DNA from: Marivirga sericea
GTDB taxonomy: Bacteria > Bacteroidota > Bacteroidia > Cytophagales > Cyclobacteriaceae
Assembly: GCF_900177665.1 (NCBI RefSeq)
Contig: NZ_FXAW01000003.1
Coordinates: 274,655-338,654 of the forward strand
Length of the DNA stretch: 64,000 bases
Reading direction: 5' to 3'
Shown here: positions 54,790 through 63,165 of the stretch, in pieces
Numbering within the stretch: the first letter of the stretch is position 1
Layout: the number at the start of each line of letters is the position of its first letter
The notes under the pieces: generated by a model
The model's database searches: none
Told to the model about the DNA's origin: nothing
The model's input: only the letters and a program-made list of their open reading frames with translations
Program-made: the position numbers and the translations under genes

Positions 54790-56499
54790 TTAAAGTCTGT
54801 TCATTTCCTGCTTGACAAAAAGCATCAATTCACTAATATTCTTCTTGCTAAAATCAAATTTGATATCTGCTGCAGCATACACTTCAGGGATCGATTTGGT
54901 ATAACCCATCTTCAATGCTTTCATATAGGATTCCAATCCCTTTTTAGGGTTCTCTTTATAGTTCTTCCAGACTGCAACTGCTCCAAGTTGGGCCATTCCA
55001 TATTCAATATAATAGAATGGGACCTCATATAGATGCAGCTGCTTTTGCCACATATTATCTTTGAAATCCTCAAGGCCTGACCAATCAGTAATAGAATCTG
55101 AAAAATCCTCTAGTATATCATTCCATGCTTTGGTTCTATCTGCTACTGTATGCTTAGGATTTTCATAAATCCAATGTTGAAATTTATCGATTGTTGCTAC
55201 CCAAGGAAGCGTTTCAATAATTCCTTGTAAATGCTCAGTTTTAGCCCTTTTTAAGTCCTCCTCATTATCAAAAAAGATATCCCAGTGATCTAGAGTAATT
55301 AACTCCATACTCATGGAAGCCAATTCTGCTACTTCAGAAGGCGGATTCTTAAAATCATTCAATTCTAAGTCATTCATTAAAAATGAATGCACTGCGTGAC
55401 CGCCTTCATGTAGTAATGTCACCATATCTCGTAAAGTAGAGGTTGCATTCATAAAAATAAATGGAACTCCTGTTTCGGATAGTGGATAATTATATCCTCC
55501 TGGAGATTTACCTTTTCTGGAATCTAGATCCAGATGCTTCATCTCAACCATTTTGCTAAGGCAACTTCCTAAAAAAGGATCCAGTTTGTTGAATACTTTA
55601 ATAGTTTTATTGGTTAAATCTTCTGCTCCTTCAAAAGGTGCGAGTGCTTCTTTACCTGAAATATCTACTGCTTTATCCCATGGCCGTAGGGTATTTAAGC
55701 CAAGCTTTTCCTTTCTTTCTTTGGCAATTTCGTTTTCCAAAGGAACTACCTCAGTTTTAACGGATTCATGGAAATCAAAACAGTCCTGAGGAGAGTAGTC
55801 GAATCGGCCCATAGAGGTAAACATATAATCTCTATAATTATCAAAGCCAGCATTCTTTGCTACTTTCGTCCTCAATTTCACTAATTCAGTGAATAAATCA
55901 TCAAGTTTCTTTTTATCCTCTAATCTTCTAGATGATATTTTGCGATATATTTCTTCTCGGAGCTGTCGATCAGTAGATTGTAATTTGACTGCGGCTTGTT
56001 GTAGTGTAAGCTCTTTCCCTTCGTGCTCAATGTCCATAGCACCTGAAATGCTACCATATCGCTGCGAAAGACTTGCAATTTCAGTTTCTAAGGGGATATT
56101 CTCCTCTCTGAATATCTTCACATCTTTCTCCATTTCACGAATCATGATATCATATCCTTCCTTCTCTTTTATACTTGCTAGATAAGGAGATGCTAGCGCC
56201 TTTCTATTGAGTTTATCACTATATGGAGCAATATGAGGTTGAATATTGCGCACAAAATCCTCAAAAGATTCAGCTAATTGCTCATCTGTGGTGTCGCAAG
56301 TCATTTTGATGTAGCGCCATGCCATATCCTCAGACACTACAGCCTCTAATTCACTTAATTTCGCAAACCAATTTTTTAAATCCCCTGCTGAATTGAATTC
56401 CTCACTTAATAGTTTTTCAAAATAAGGCTTTAAGGTTTCCCAATCCTTTACTTTAAAATCTTGAGGTAAAAACTGTCTTTCTTTTATTTCAAATTCCAT
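54790..56499 (-). CDS. M3-family oligoendopeptidase (PepF type)
   Basis: Cytoplasmic zinc endopeptidase for short peptides, 569 residues. The zinc motif LLHEGGHAVHSF (HExxH, near residue 365) is followed by ELASMSMELITL with the third ligand Glu. Helical N-terminal half (DKLNRKALASPYL) and IEYGMAQLGAVAVW at the C-terminal end match PepF-type M3 enzymes. The gene has no signal peptide. Lies downstream of and in line with the flavoprotein gene but with a terminator between them. Confidence 0.93.
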   Translation of the reverse strand: MEFEIKERQFLPQDFKVKDWETLKPYFEKLLSEEFNSAGDLKNWFAKLSELEAVVSEDMAWRYIKMTCDTTDEQLAESFEDFVRNIQPHIAPYSDKLNRKALASPYLASIKEKEGYDIMIREMEKDVKIFREENIPLETEIASLSQRYGSISGAMDIEHEGKELTLQQAAVKLQSTDRQLREEIYRKISSRRLEDKKKLDDLFTELVKLRTKVAKNAGFDNYRDYMFTSMGRFDYSPQDCFDFHESVKTEVVPLENEIAKERKEKLGLNTLRPWDKAVDISGKEALAPFEGAEDLTNKTIKVFNKLDPFLGSCLSKMVEMKHLDLDSRKGKSPGGYNYPLSETGVPFIFMNATSTLRDMVTLLHEGGHAVHSFLMNDLELNDFKNPPSEVAELASMSMELITLDHWDIFFDNEEDLKRAKTEHLQGIIETLPWVATIDKFQHWIYENPKHTVADRTKAWNDILEDFSDSITDWSGLEDFKDNMWQKQLHLYEVPFYYIEYGMAQLGAVAVWKNYKENPKKGLESYMKALKMGYTKSIPEVYAAADIKFDFSKKNISELMLFVKQEMNRL

Positions 56500-56515
56500 A
56501 ATTTCTAATTATTCC

Positions 56516-56542
56516 AATAAAAAAGGAGGACCACGTCCTCCT
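56516..56542 (-). terminator. Terminator after the ferredoxin-reductase-type gene
   Basis: On the minus strand AGGAGGAC / GTCCTCCT with a three-base loop, then five T. Positions 56524-56531 and 56535-56542 form the arms. Confidence 0.85.
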
Positions 56543-56570
56543 CTTACTTTACTGATTTAAAGAATGATTG

Positions 56571-57677
56571 TTACCCAATTTCAATCTTCACATCTGAAGA
56601 AGTAGGATGACCTACGCAGTTTAGAACAAAACCTTCCTCTTTTTCTGCATCTGATAAGCCCTCATCTTCATCCATATGTACAGATCCTGATAATAGCTTA
56701 CCTCTACAGGCCGTGCATAAACCACTTTGACATGAAAAAGGTAAATCAATATCTAGATCTAGGGCTGTCTCCAATATGGTTTTCTCAGCAGGAACGGGGA
56801 ATTTATGCTCTTCTCCATCAAAAAGGATTGTAACTTCATATTCTTCTCCTTGGGCCTCTGCTCCAACATTCTTTTCTGCTTTATCGATAGTTCCCTGAAC
56901 AAAGCTCTCTTTATAAACGCTTGATTTATCAACACCAAAATTCTCTAAGTACTGCTCTACATTTTTCATCATTCCTTCGGGACCGCACATCAAATATTGT
57001 GTTTGATCTTTTCCCCAATTAGGAATTCTATCTAATATCTTTTTGAGCATCTCCTCATTCAGCAGTCCTGACTCCCCTTGCCAATTGATAGGAGCATCAT
57101 CCAATACATGAATCAGATGCATTCTACCTTCATATTCATCTTCTAACTTATCGAACTCTTGTTTGAAGATTACTGAATCTAAATTTCTATTTGTATAAAT
57201 TAAAGAAATAATGCTATCCGGCTCAGCATGTAGGATGGATTTTGAAATCCCCATCATTGGTGTAATTCCACTACCACCGGCAAACATAATCAAATGACGT
57301 TTATTATTGGCCTCCACTGTAGTAGTGAAATTCCCCATTGGCTCTAGGACCTGTAATTTGTCCCCAGCCTTAAGATTATCATTCAAATGATTAGACATTC
57401 TGCCGTTTTCCACTCTTTTGACTGTAACCGCAGGATATTCGTCCACGAGAGGGGAAGTGCATAAAGAATAAGCTCTTCTTACACTTTCACCATTGATATC
57501 TGTAATTAGCGTCAGGAATTGTCCAGCAGTGTACTTGATTTCCCAATCAGGCTTCTCAAATTCAATCACAATAGCATCTGCTGTTGCATTGATCACTTGA
57601 CGAACTGTCAATTCTTTATATCGACTAGACTTTTTTTCTTCTTTGTTCTCTTTCTTTTTGAAAAAATTAAATGCCAT
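56571..57677 (-). CDS. Flavin-dependent ferredoxin reductase with C-terminal 2Fe-2S domain
   Basis: A 368-residue oxidoreductase starting MAFNFFKKKENKEEKK (a TTG at 57740 in frame is unlikely to be the start). FAD-binding motif RRAYSLCTSPL, NAD(P)-binding FAGGSGITPMMGI and the C-terminal plant-type ferredoxin domain with CQSGLCTACRG and NCVGHP, giving the four Cys for a 2Fe-2S cluster. This layout is shared by PaaE-like reductases of ring-hydroxylating or epoxidising oxygenases; the partner oxygenase is not in the window. Electron donor to an unknown acceptor. Confidence 0.9.
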   Translation of the reverse strand: MAFNFFKKKENKEEKKSSRYKELTVRQVINATADAIVIEFEKPDWEIKYTAGQFLTLITDINGESVRRAYSLCTSPLVDEYPAVTVKRVENGRMSNHLNDNLKAGDKLQVLEPMGNFTTTVEANNKRHLIMFAGGSGITPMMGISKSILHAEPDSIISLIYTNRNLDSVIFKQEFDKLEDEYEGRMHLIHVLDDAPINWQGESGLLNEEMLKKILDRIPNWGKDQTQYLMCGPEGMMKNVEQYLENFGVDKSSVYKESFVQGTIDKAEKNVGAEAQGEEYEVTILFDGEEHKFPVPAEKTILETALDLDIDLPFSCQSGLCTACRGKLLSGSVHMDEDEGLSDAEKEEGFVLNCVGHPTSSDVKIEIG

Positions 57678-57728
57678 GCTTCTTAAATTTTTTATTTGAG
57701 ATAACTCAACGTTTCCATAATAGTTAAG

Positions 57729-57736
57729 CAAAATTA
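57729..57736 (-). promoter_or_regulatory. Candidate -7 box of the ferredoxin-reductase-type gene
   Basis: TAATTTTG on the minus strand matches TAnnTTTG exactly, 52 bases before the ATG at 57677; no TTG sits at the ideal distance upstream. Confidence 0.33.
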
Positions 57737-57842
57737 ACAAGCTTTAACAATTTATGCTCATTAATTCCGAAAATGCTTCTAAATTCCATCCATAAAGTAA
57801 ACTTTCATAGGGAATAGATAGTTACAAAAAGAAAAGATAATT

Positions 57843-58316
57843 ATGGCAAGACCCAATATTAAACTCATTAAAGCAATTAAAACGGCCGCCAGAAAGATTC
57901 AAGAGGGAACTCATTATCAATGGGGCCATATGGGCGGATGTAATTGTGGACATTTAGCTCAGGAATTAACTCCTTATAGTAAAAGAGAAATTCATGAATA
58001 TGCTATGAGAAAATCAGGTGATTGGACTGATCAAGTAGAAGATTACTGTAGCACCAGCGCAATGCCCATGGATGAAATTATATCTAGCATGATGGATTCA
58101 GGCTTAGAAAGAAAAGATATGATGGAGCTGGAACGATTGAGAAACCAAGAAGTGAGAAGGTGTATGGGAAAAGCAGGTATGACACTATCTCACAATAGCA
58201 AAGAAGATGTGGTAGATTATATGTTCGCTTGGGCTGAATTATTGGAAGAAAAACTTTTGGCTGACATTAAGCTTCCTGAAAATATGGAGTTGGAAGCAGA
58301 AATTGTACTTAAATAG
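57843..58316 (+). CDS. Uncharacterised protein with CxC motif
   Basis: A 157-residue cytoplasmic protein of a kind conserved in Bacteroidota but without a name I know. Near residue 30 is GHMGGCNCGHLAQELT, and further Cys occur in EDYCSTSAMPMDE and RRCMGKAG. The remainder is helical and Met-rich. The CxC plus two further Cys could bind metal or an iron-sulfur cluster, which is inference. It is divergent from the flavoprotein gene and convergent with thioredoxin; no signal peptide. Confidence 0.7.
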   Translation: MARPNIKLIKAIKTAARKIQEGTHYQWGHMGGCNCGHLAQELTPYSKREIHEYAMRKSGDWTDQVEDYCSTSAMPMDEIISSMMDSGLERKDMMELERLRNQEVRRCMGKAGMTLSHNSKEDVVDYMFAWAELLEEKLLADIKLPENMELEAEIVLK

Positions 58317-58363
58317 TACACACTCGATAAATAGTTCGTAAGTACTTTAAGCAAAAATAATAA

Positions 58364-58394
58364 AGGCTATCTTAAAATTAAGATAGCCTATTTT
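58364..58394. terminator. Bidirectional terminator between the CxC protein and thioredoxin genes
   Basis: Eleven-base perfect stem AGGCTATCTTA (58364-58374) / TAAGATAGCCT (58379-58389) with a four-base loop, T-rich on both sides, placed between two converging genes. Confidence 0.72.
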
Positions 58395-58419
58395 AATTTA
58401 GTCTTTTTCAAGTAGCTTA

Positions 58420-58743
58420 TTAGGCCATTTGAGCATCAATTTTATCAGCTAACACTTGTTTCGGGACTGCACCTATTTGTTTATCCACTACTTCTCCTCC
58501 TTTAAATACTAATAAAGTCGGGATGCTTCTGATACCAAATTTAGCCGATACGTTGGGGTTTTCATCAACATTTACTTTTCCGATCACCGCTTTTCCATCG
58601 TAATCACCTGCTAATTCTTCTACTAATGGGCCAATCATTTTACATGGTCCACACCATTCTGCCCAGAAGTCAACCAAAACTGGTTGGTCTGATTTTAATA
58701 TTTCTTCAAAATTGCTGTCAGTTATTTCTACAGTACTTGCCAT
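58420..58743 (-). CDS. trxA: Thioredoxin
   Basis: Small dithiol redox protein, 107 residues, with the WCGPC active site (C31, C34) in DFWAEWCGPCKMIGPLV, the cis-Pro region GIRSIPTLLVFKGG and a C-terminal helix. It reduces ribonucleotide reductase, peroxiredoxins and other targets in the cytoplasm. Could be the electron donor for the peroxiredoxin at 53354. It has its own TATCTTTA-like sequence about 35 bases upstream, an imperfect match to TAnnTTTG. Confidence 0.96.
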   Translation of the reverse strand: MASTVEITDSNFEEILKSDQPVLVDFWAEWCGPCKMIGPLVEELAGDYDGKAVIGKVNVDENPNVSAKFGIRSIPTLLVFKGGEVVDKQIGAVPKQVLADKIDAQMA

Positions 58744-58970
58744 CTTATTTTTCTATTTAATTAATTTCTTATTCTGTGTTTGAAAACGTAAAGATAGAAA
58801 AAATTGTTGCTACACACATTTCTATTTCAGTAACAAATGTCACATCTACGACTTATCTCCAGAAGATTCAGTCTTTTATCGTAAGAAAAGCCATTTCTAA
58901 AGCCAAAAAGCGATAATTCTTACATAATCAATTGATAAATTTGATTTACAGATCACTAAATTCTATTTAT

Positions 58971-59498
58971 TTATAGCTCTTCTTGAACTTTACCACATTT
59001 TAGCATTTTATCACCAAAATAAGGATTTCGGATTTCTTTCTCGCTACTCAACCAAAAAGCACCTTCATTATTAAATGCCATCGGACAGAACTGTTTATAT
59101 ACTTTTTGCTCTTTGCTATGCTTATTCTCTTTAACTAAAATATAAACCTCCTGACTTAAGTCATCAAAACCAGATCGAATTTCTTCCACATCTTCTTTGT
59201 CATGCATCTCTTTCGTTAAGGATTTAATCTGCTCGAATTCAGAACCCACACTTTCCAACAACTTAGCTAAAGCAGATTTTGCTTCCTTTGCATCTGTATT
59301 CACTAATGCATCTTTCACATTAAAATAGGAAGACAGAATGCTCTTTAACTGCTCTGAACTAACTTCCGAAGTAGACGCCTGCATTACTTTCTCCTCCTTT
59401 GGAGTTTCTTCAGCTACTTGTTCTTCTGACTTTTTTTCTTGGCTGCATGCAAATGTTAGCACAGCTAGTGCCAATAAACTTACTATTCCTTTTTTCAT
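58971..59498 (-). CDS. DUF3347 lipoprotein of the metal-efflux locus
   Basis: A 175-residue lipoprotein (SLLALAVLTFACSQEKK, lipid Cys at 18) with an acidic linker and a helical DUF3347 domain from about residue 45. Its end, FCPMAFNNEGAFWLSSEKE then NPYFGDKMLKCG, closely matches the C-terminus of the CusB-type adaptor at 61014 (HCPMADNDRGADWLSMEEE then NPYFGASMLTCG). The shared Cys (C138, C168) and Met suggest binding of copper or silver in the periplasm. Own promoter box upstream (59522); the permease gene ends 207 bases before it. Confidence 0.82.
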   Translation of the reverse strand: MKKGIVSLLALAVLTFACSQEKKSEEQVAEETPKEEKVMQASTSEVSSEQLKSILSSYFNVKDALVNTDAKEAKSALAKLLESVGSEFEQIKSLTKEMHDKEDVEEIRSGFDDLSQEVYILVKENKHSKEQKVYKQFCPMAFNNEGAFWLSSEKEIRNPYFGDKMLKCGKVQEEL

Positions 59499-59521
59499 TT
59501 TTATAAAATTTACTCTTGTTG

Positions 59522-59529
59522 CAAATGTA
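59522..59529 (-). promoter_or_regulatory. Candidate -7 box of the DUF3347 lipoprotein gene
   Basis: TACATTTG on the minus strand, an exact TAnnTTTG match 24 bases before the ATG; no TTG at the ideal distance. Confidence 0.4.
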
Positions 59530-59705
59530 AAGTTAATTAATTGAAATTATTGTTATTTCAGATCGCTTAGTCCTTGTGATGATAACAATAATCTCGCGTT
59601 CCTTCAAGTAACCGAAAAATGAATCCCATTTAGGACACCGATAAAACGGGGCGCTTTTCTTATATAACACTTATGATACTTACTCAATTTAGAATCTTAA
59701 AATCT

Positions 59706-60929
59706 CTAACTAATATATAAATACTGAATACCAACACCTATAAGCAACCAAAGGTAGGCTACAAATGACAAGTATTTCAAAGTCTTTTCCAATAGAGGAC
59801 TTTTGGGTGCCATCTCCTTGTGGTGCATGATGTTTTTACCTTTTACAAAGCCAAAGTAGATCAAAACACCTGACACAATAAAGAAGCCGATATTCATAAA
59901 AAGGGTGTAATCAACATTAAAAAACGATTGCTCCATAATAGAAACCGAGCTAGGATCCGGTAAAATATTTAAAAAATCAAATCCGTAATGAAGACTTAAA
60001 GAAGCAACTATTAGTGACGAAAATAAAAGGAAGAGTATGAAAAAACTCATCCGCCATCCGTAATACTTAGCATTAATTCTTAATACTGGAAATACTACTA
60101 AATCACTAAAAATGAAAGCCATTACTCCCGCAAAACTCACGCCCTTGCCAAATAGCAATGCAGCCAGTGGGATATTCCCCATAGAGCCAATAAACGTTAA
60201 AAATGCCGCTACAGGTCCAATCAAAACGTGTTCTACTAGCGTAAAAAAACTAAAGGATTCTTCACCATTTCCTGTATTAATAAACAAAGTTTGAAAAAAG
60301 CTATCCGGCACGAAGGCTGCGACTATTCCTGCAATTGTAAAACCGATCGTAACGTCTTTCCATACCATTTTCCATTCCATGAAATACTGCTTTCCTACTT
60401 TAGCCCACTCCTTCTGCGATTTAATTTTATCCTTAAAGCTCACTTTTTCAACATCCTCTTCCTCTGCAGAGCCTAAATTATCTTTAGCCTTCTTAATCAA
60501 TTTAGAAGGCTTAATAAGTCGGACTAAAAGCCAGCTAAAGAAAATTAGAATTATTCCCCCTACATACTCTCCTACAACAAATTGCCAACCCAGAAAAATA
60601 GAGATCACAATACCCAGTTCTATCACCAAATTGGTCGAAGACAACATAAAAGCTAAAGATGAAATAAAGCTGGCTCCCTTCTTAAAAAGGGATTTAGCAG
60701 AGGCCAAAGCTGAAAAACTGCAGGAGCTACTAATAAAACCAAAAAATGTCCCCAAAAAAACCGATTTGGCTCCGCTTCCTCCCATCGTTTTCTGCATTCT
60801 CTCTTCTGTCACAAAAACCTGGATCATACTGCTCAACGCATATCCTAAAATAAATGCCCAAAGCGCCATCCAAAAAAAACCTATCGAGGTGTTGGCGGCT
60901 TCACCCCACTTTATTAAAAAATCGTTCAT
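59706..60929 (-). CDS. ArsP/YraQ-type (PF03773) permease
   Basis: A 407-residue membrane protein with about ten helices in two halves separated by a charged loop (residues about 145-175). The motif FGFISSSCSFSALASAKSLF in helix two and GSMGNIPLAALLFGKGVSFAG in the second half match the PF03773 permease family, whose members export organoarsenicals or metals and include proteins found with copper/zinc efflux genes. Located 84 bases after the CusB-type adaptor gene, so a role in metal tolerance is a contextual inference. Confidence 0.82.
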   Translation of the reverse strand: MNDFLIKWGEAANTSIGFFWMALWAFILGYALSSMIQVFVTEERMQKTMGGSGAKSVFLGTFFGFISSSCSFSALASAKSLFKKGASFISSLAFMLSSTNLVIELGIVISIFLGWQFVVGEYVGGIILIFFSWLLVRLIKPSKLIKKAKDNLGSAEEEDVEKVSFKDKIKSQKEWAKVGKQYFMEWKMVWKDVTIGFTIAGIVAAFVPDSFFQTLFINTGNGEESFSFFTLVEHVLIGPVAAFLTFIGSMGNIPLAALLFGKGVSFAGVMAFIFSDLVVFPVLRINAKYYGWRMSFFILFLLFSSLIVASLSLHYGFDFLNILPDPSSVSIMEQSFFNVDYTLFMNIGFFIVSGVLIYFGFVKGKNIMHHKEMAPKSPLLEKTLKYLSFVAYLWLLIGVGIQYLYIS

Positions 60930-61013
60930 AAAAATTAATTTTAGTTCATAAAATTTATCTTTTTGAAAAAACGTATTGAATTTACCTCAATACAAAAAGT
61001 CTTGCAATACAAC

Positions 61014-62720
61014 TTAATTTATCACCTTTTCGACCTCACCGCATGTTAGCATACTGGCTCCAAAATAAGGATTCACAATTTCTTCTTCCATACTAAGCCA
61101 ATCTGCACCCCGGTCATTATCAGCCATGGGGCAATGTTGTAAGTACATCTTCTGACTAGTCGGACGAAAGGTCTCCGTCATTTCAATCATCCAATCCGAA
61201 AGTGCAATAAAATTTTTACGGAGACTTTCTATATCATTATGATGATGAATATGCTCCAACACTTTTTCCATCTTTACATGATAGCCCATCCATTTCTCAT
61301 GAACATCATCCTGAAATGCCTGCATATTAATTTTTTGATAAACTGATCTCAATTCTTTTGCTTTTGCAGATGCAGTTTTAAAATCATCTACAGTTAAAGC
61401 ATCTTTTAAGTCAAAATACAACTCATAAAGCGGTTTAAGTTCTGCTTTAGCTTTATCAGAAATTTGCAGACTTTCTTTTTTATCTGGACTCATCATGCTT
61501 GCTTTACCAGCAAGTTGTGCTGCAGCATCGATACTAAACACACCTTGAACAGCAATCTCCTCTCCCTCTTTCAATCCGCTTTCAATCACAAAAGCATCAT
61601 TTAAAGGCAATCCCAACTCGACATTGCGCATGACAAAACTCACGCCCTTATCCGTTTTCTCCTGCACATACACCACCGATTTTTTACCCGTCCACATCAC
61701 GGCTGATTTAGGCACAATAACTGCCAATTCAGCTTTATTCTCATAAGTAATATTTCCCCTCACTAACATCTCAGGCTTCAATTTGCCATCAGTATTCTGA
61801 ATTTCAGCTCTTGCTTTTGCTACTCTGCTTTTTGCATCAAGAGTTGGGTCAATAAAATTGATTCTCCCTGAAAACTCCTGATTTGGAAAAGAGGCTACTG
61901 TAAAAGCCACTTCACTTCCTACCTCCACAAAAGGGATGTCTTGTTCATACACATCAAAAAGAACCCAAACTCTTGAAAAATTATTGAGTTCAAACAAGCT
62001 TTGCCCTAATTTCACATAATCACCTTCTTTGACCTTTTTTTCAGTTACATAGCCTGAAAAATCTGCTCTTAATTGAAATTGCTCTTTAGGTTTGCCTGAA
62101 GCAATAATACTTTCTATTTGAGCATCCGTCAATTTCCAGTTTTTCAATTTTTCTTTAGACGCTTCAAAAAGACTTGGCTGATTTTCTTTGTCTTTGTTAG
62201 CCTGCAACAATTCCTCTTGAGCTGTTAATAATTCAGGAGAATAAAGAAGTGCTACCACTTGCCCTTTTCGCACATACTCACCTTCGTAATTTACTTTTAA
62301 ATCTTCTATCCTTCCCGCGAAATGTGCGACTTGTGAATATTTTAATCGCTCATCGGCTTGAATCTTGGCAGTCAGTCGAATATCCTTTTCAACAGCATTT
62401 CGCTCAACGATTGTTGTGCTCACCTGAGCCAACTCCATAGCAGTAGCAGACATGCTGACGGCCTCTGGATCAAGAACCGATCCGTCTGCTTTATTTACTG
62501 GAATTAAATCCATCCCGCAAATTGGGCAATCACCCGCTTCGTTTTGTCTCACAGAGGGGTGCATCGAGCAGGTCCAGACTTCAGGTGAGGATTTTTCGAT
62601 TTGCTGATTATTCGATGTGCTGGTTTCTTGATCTGATGATGAGCTGATGAGGTAGCCAATAACAACACCTAGCACTAAACTTATCAGAATTGTAATGATT
62701 ACAGATTTATTGATTTTCAT
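61014..62720 (-). CDS. cusB: CusB-type RND efflux adaptor with metal-binding and DUF3347 domains
   Basis: Periplasmic membrane-fusion protein of a heavy-metal RND efflux system. Order in 568 residues: N-terminal anchor (SVIITILISLVLGVVIGYLI), a heavy-metal binding motif WTCSMHPSVRQNEAGDCPIC (C51, H54, C65, C68, then M70), barrel-sandwich and helical hairpin (about 120-230), beta-barrel domains to about 410 and a C-terminal DUF3347 domain (about 430-568) ending NPYFGASMLTCGEVEKVIN. Cys/His/Met ligands favour Cu(I) or Ag(I). Its ATG overlaps the stop of the four-helix-bundle gene (ATGA). Confidence 0.93.
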   Translation of the reverse strand: MKINKSVIITILISLVLGVVIGYLISSSSDQETSTSNNQQIEKSSPEVWTCSMHPSVRQNEAGDCPICGMDLIPVNKADGSVLDPEAVSMSATAMELAQVSTTIVERNAVEKDIRLTAKIQADERLKYSQVAHFAGRIEDLKVNYEGEYVRKGQVVALLYSPELLTAQEELLQANKDKENQPSLFEASKEKLKNWKLTDAQIESIIASGKPKEQFQLRADFSGYVTEKKVKEGDYVKLGQSLFELNNFSRVWVLFDVYEQDIPFVEVGSEVAFTVASFPNQEFSGRINFIDPTLDAKSRVAKARAEIQNTDGKLKPEMLVRGNITYENKAELAVIVPKSAVMWTGKKSVVYVQEKTDKGVSFVMRNVELGLPLNDAFVIESGLKEGEEIAVQGVFSIDAAAQLAGKASMMSPDKKESLQISDKAKAELKPLYELYFDLKDALTVDDFKTASAKAKELRSVYQKINMQAFQDDVHEKWMGYHVKMEKVLEHIHHHNDIESLRKNFIALSDWMIEMTETFRPTSQKMYLQHCPMADNDRGADWLSMEEEIVNPYFGASMLTCGEVEKVIN

Positions 62721-63070
62721 GATTTCAATTTTTTGCTAGTGGAAATAATCTTTGTCAGTAACTTTTGAATAGAAAGTAACATTGCTTTCATTTCAATATT
62801 CGGATTTGGATATTTTTCTGCTTTTTCGCAGAGCAACAACCAATAATCAGTTTCTTCAGCTTCTTTATGTGAAATTTTTAATTTATGGATAAAGTCTGCC
62901 CTACTCTCACAACTTTGAGCTTCTCTTATATTTGCGCCTATACTTGTACCCGCTTTCAATAATTGTCTTGCAATAACATATTTTCTTCTCTCCTCAAGTA
63001 ATTCTGAATAGTTTATAATCTGTAATGCAAATTCAAAACTTAGTTCTAATACTTCATTTCTTTTTTCCAT
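62717..63070 (-). CDS. Four-helix-bundle protein (S23/IVP-like)
   Basis: A 117-residue protein starting at the ATG 63070 (an upstream in-frame TTG at 63091 is less likely). It begins MEKRNEVLELSFEFALQIIN and contains RQLLKAGTSIGANIREAQ, the family signature, then FIHKLKISHKEAEETDYWL. Related proteins are best known from intervening sequences in 23S rRNA genes, and others are scattered; their function is poorly known. Here it lies between the TolC-family and CusB-type genes and overlaps cusB by four bases. Role in efflux is not known. Confidence 0.85.
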   Translation of the reverse strand: MEKRNEVLELSFEFALQIINYSELLEERRKYVIARQLLKAGTSIGANIREAQSCESRADFIHKLKISHKEAEETDYWLLLCEKAEKYPNPNIEMKAMLLSIQKLLTKIISTSKKLKS

Positions 63071-63165
63071 AATTAATCCTTTATAAATCAAGCATTATAT
63101 TTAAATGGACCTTACCGATACAGAACAGTTTAATCATCAACACATCAGCATATTGAAACATCATC

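Noticed and set aside
60379-60951. 190-residue open frame on the plus strand
   Set aside because: It runs antisense through the permease gene, whose protein has clear family motifs; the plus-strand frame has no recognisable domain and looks like a mirror of the membrane-protein codons.
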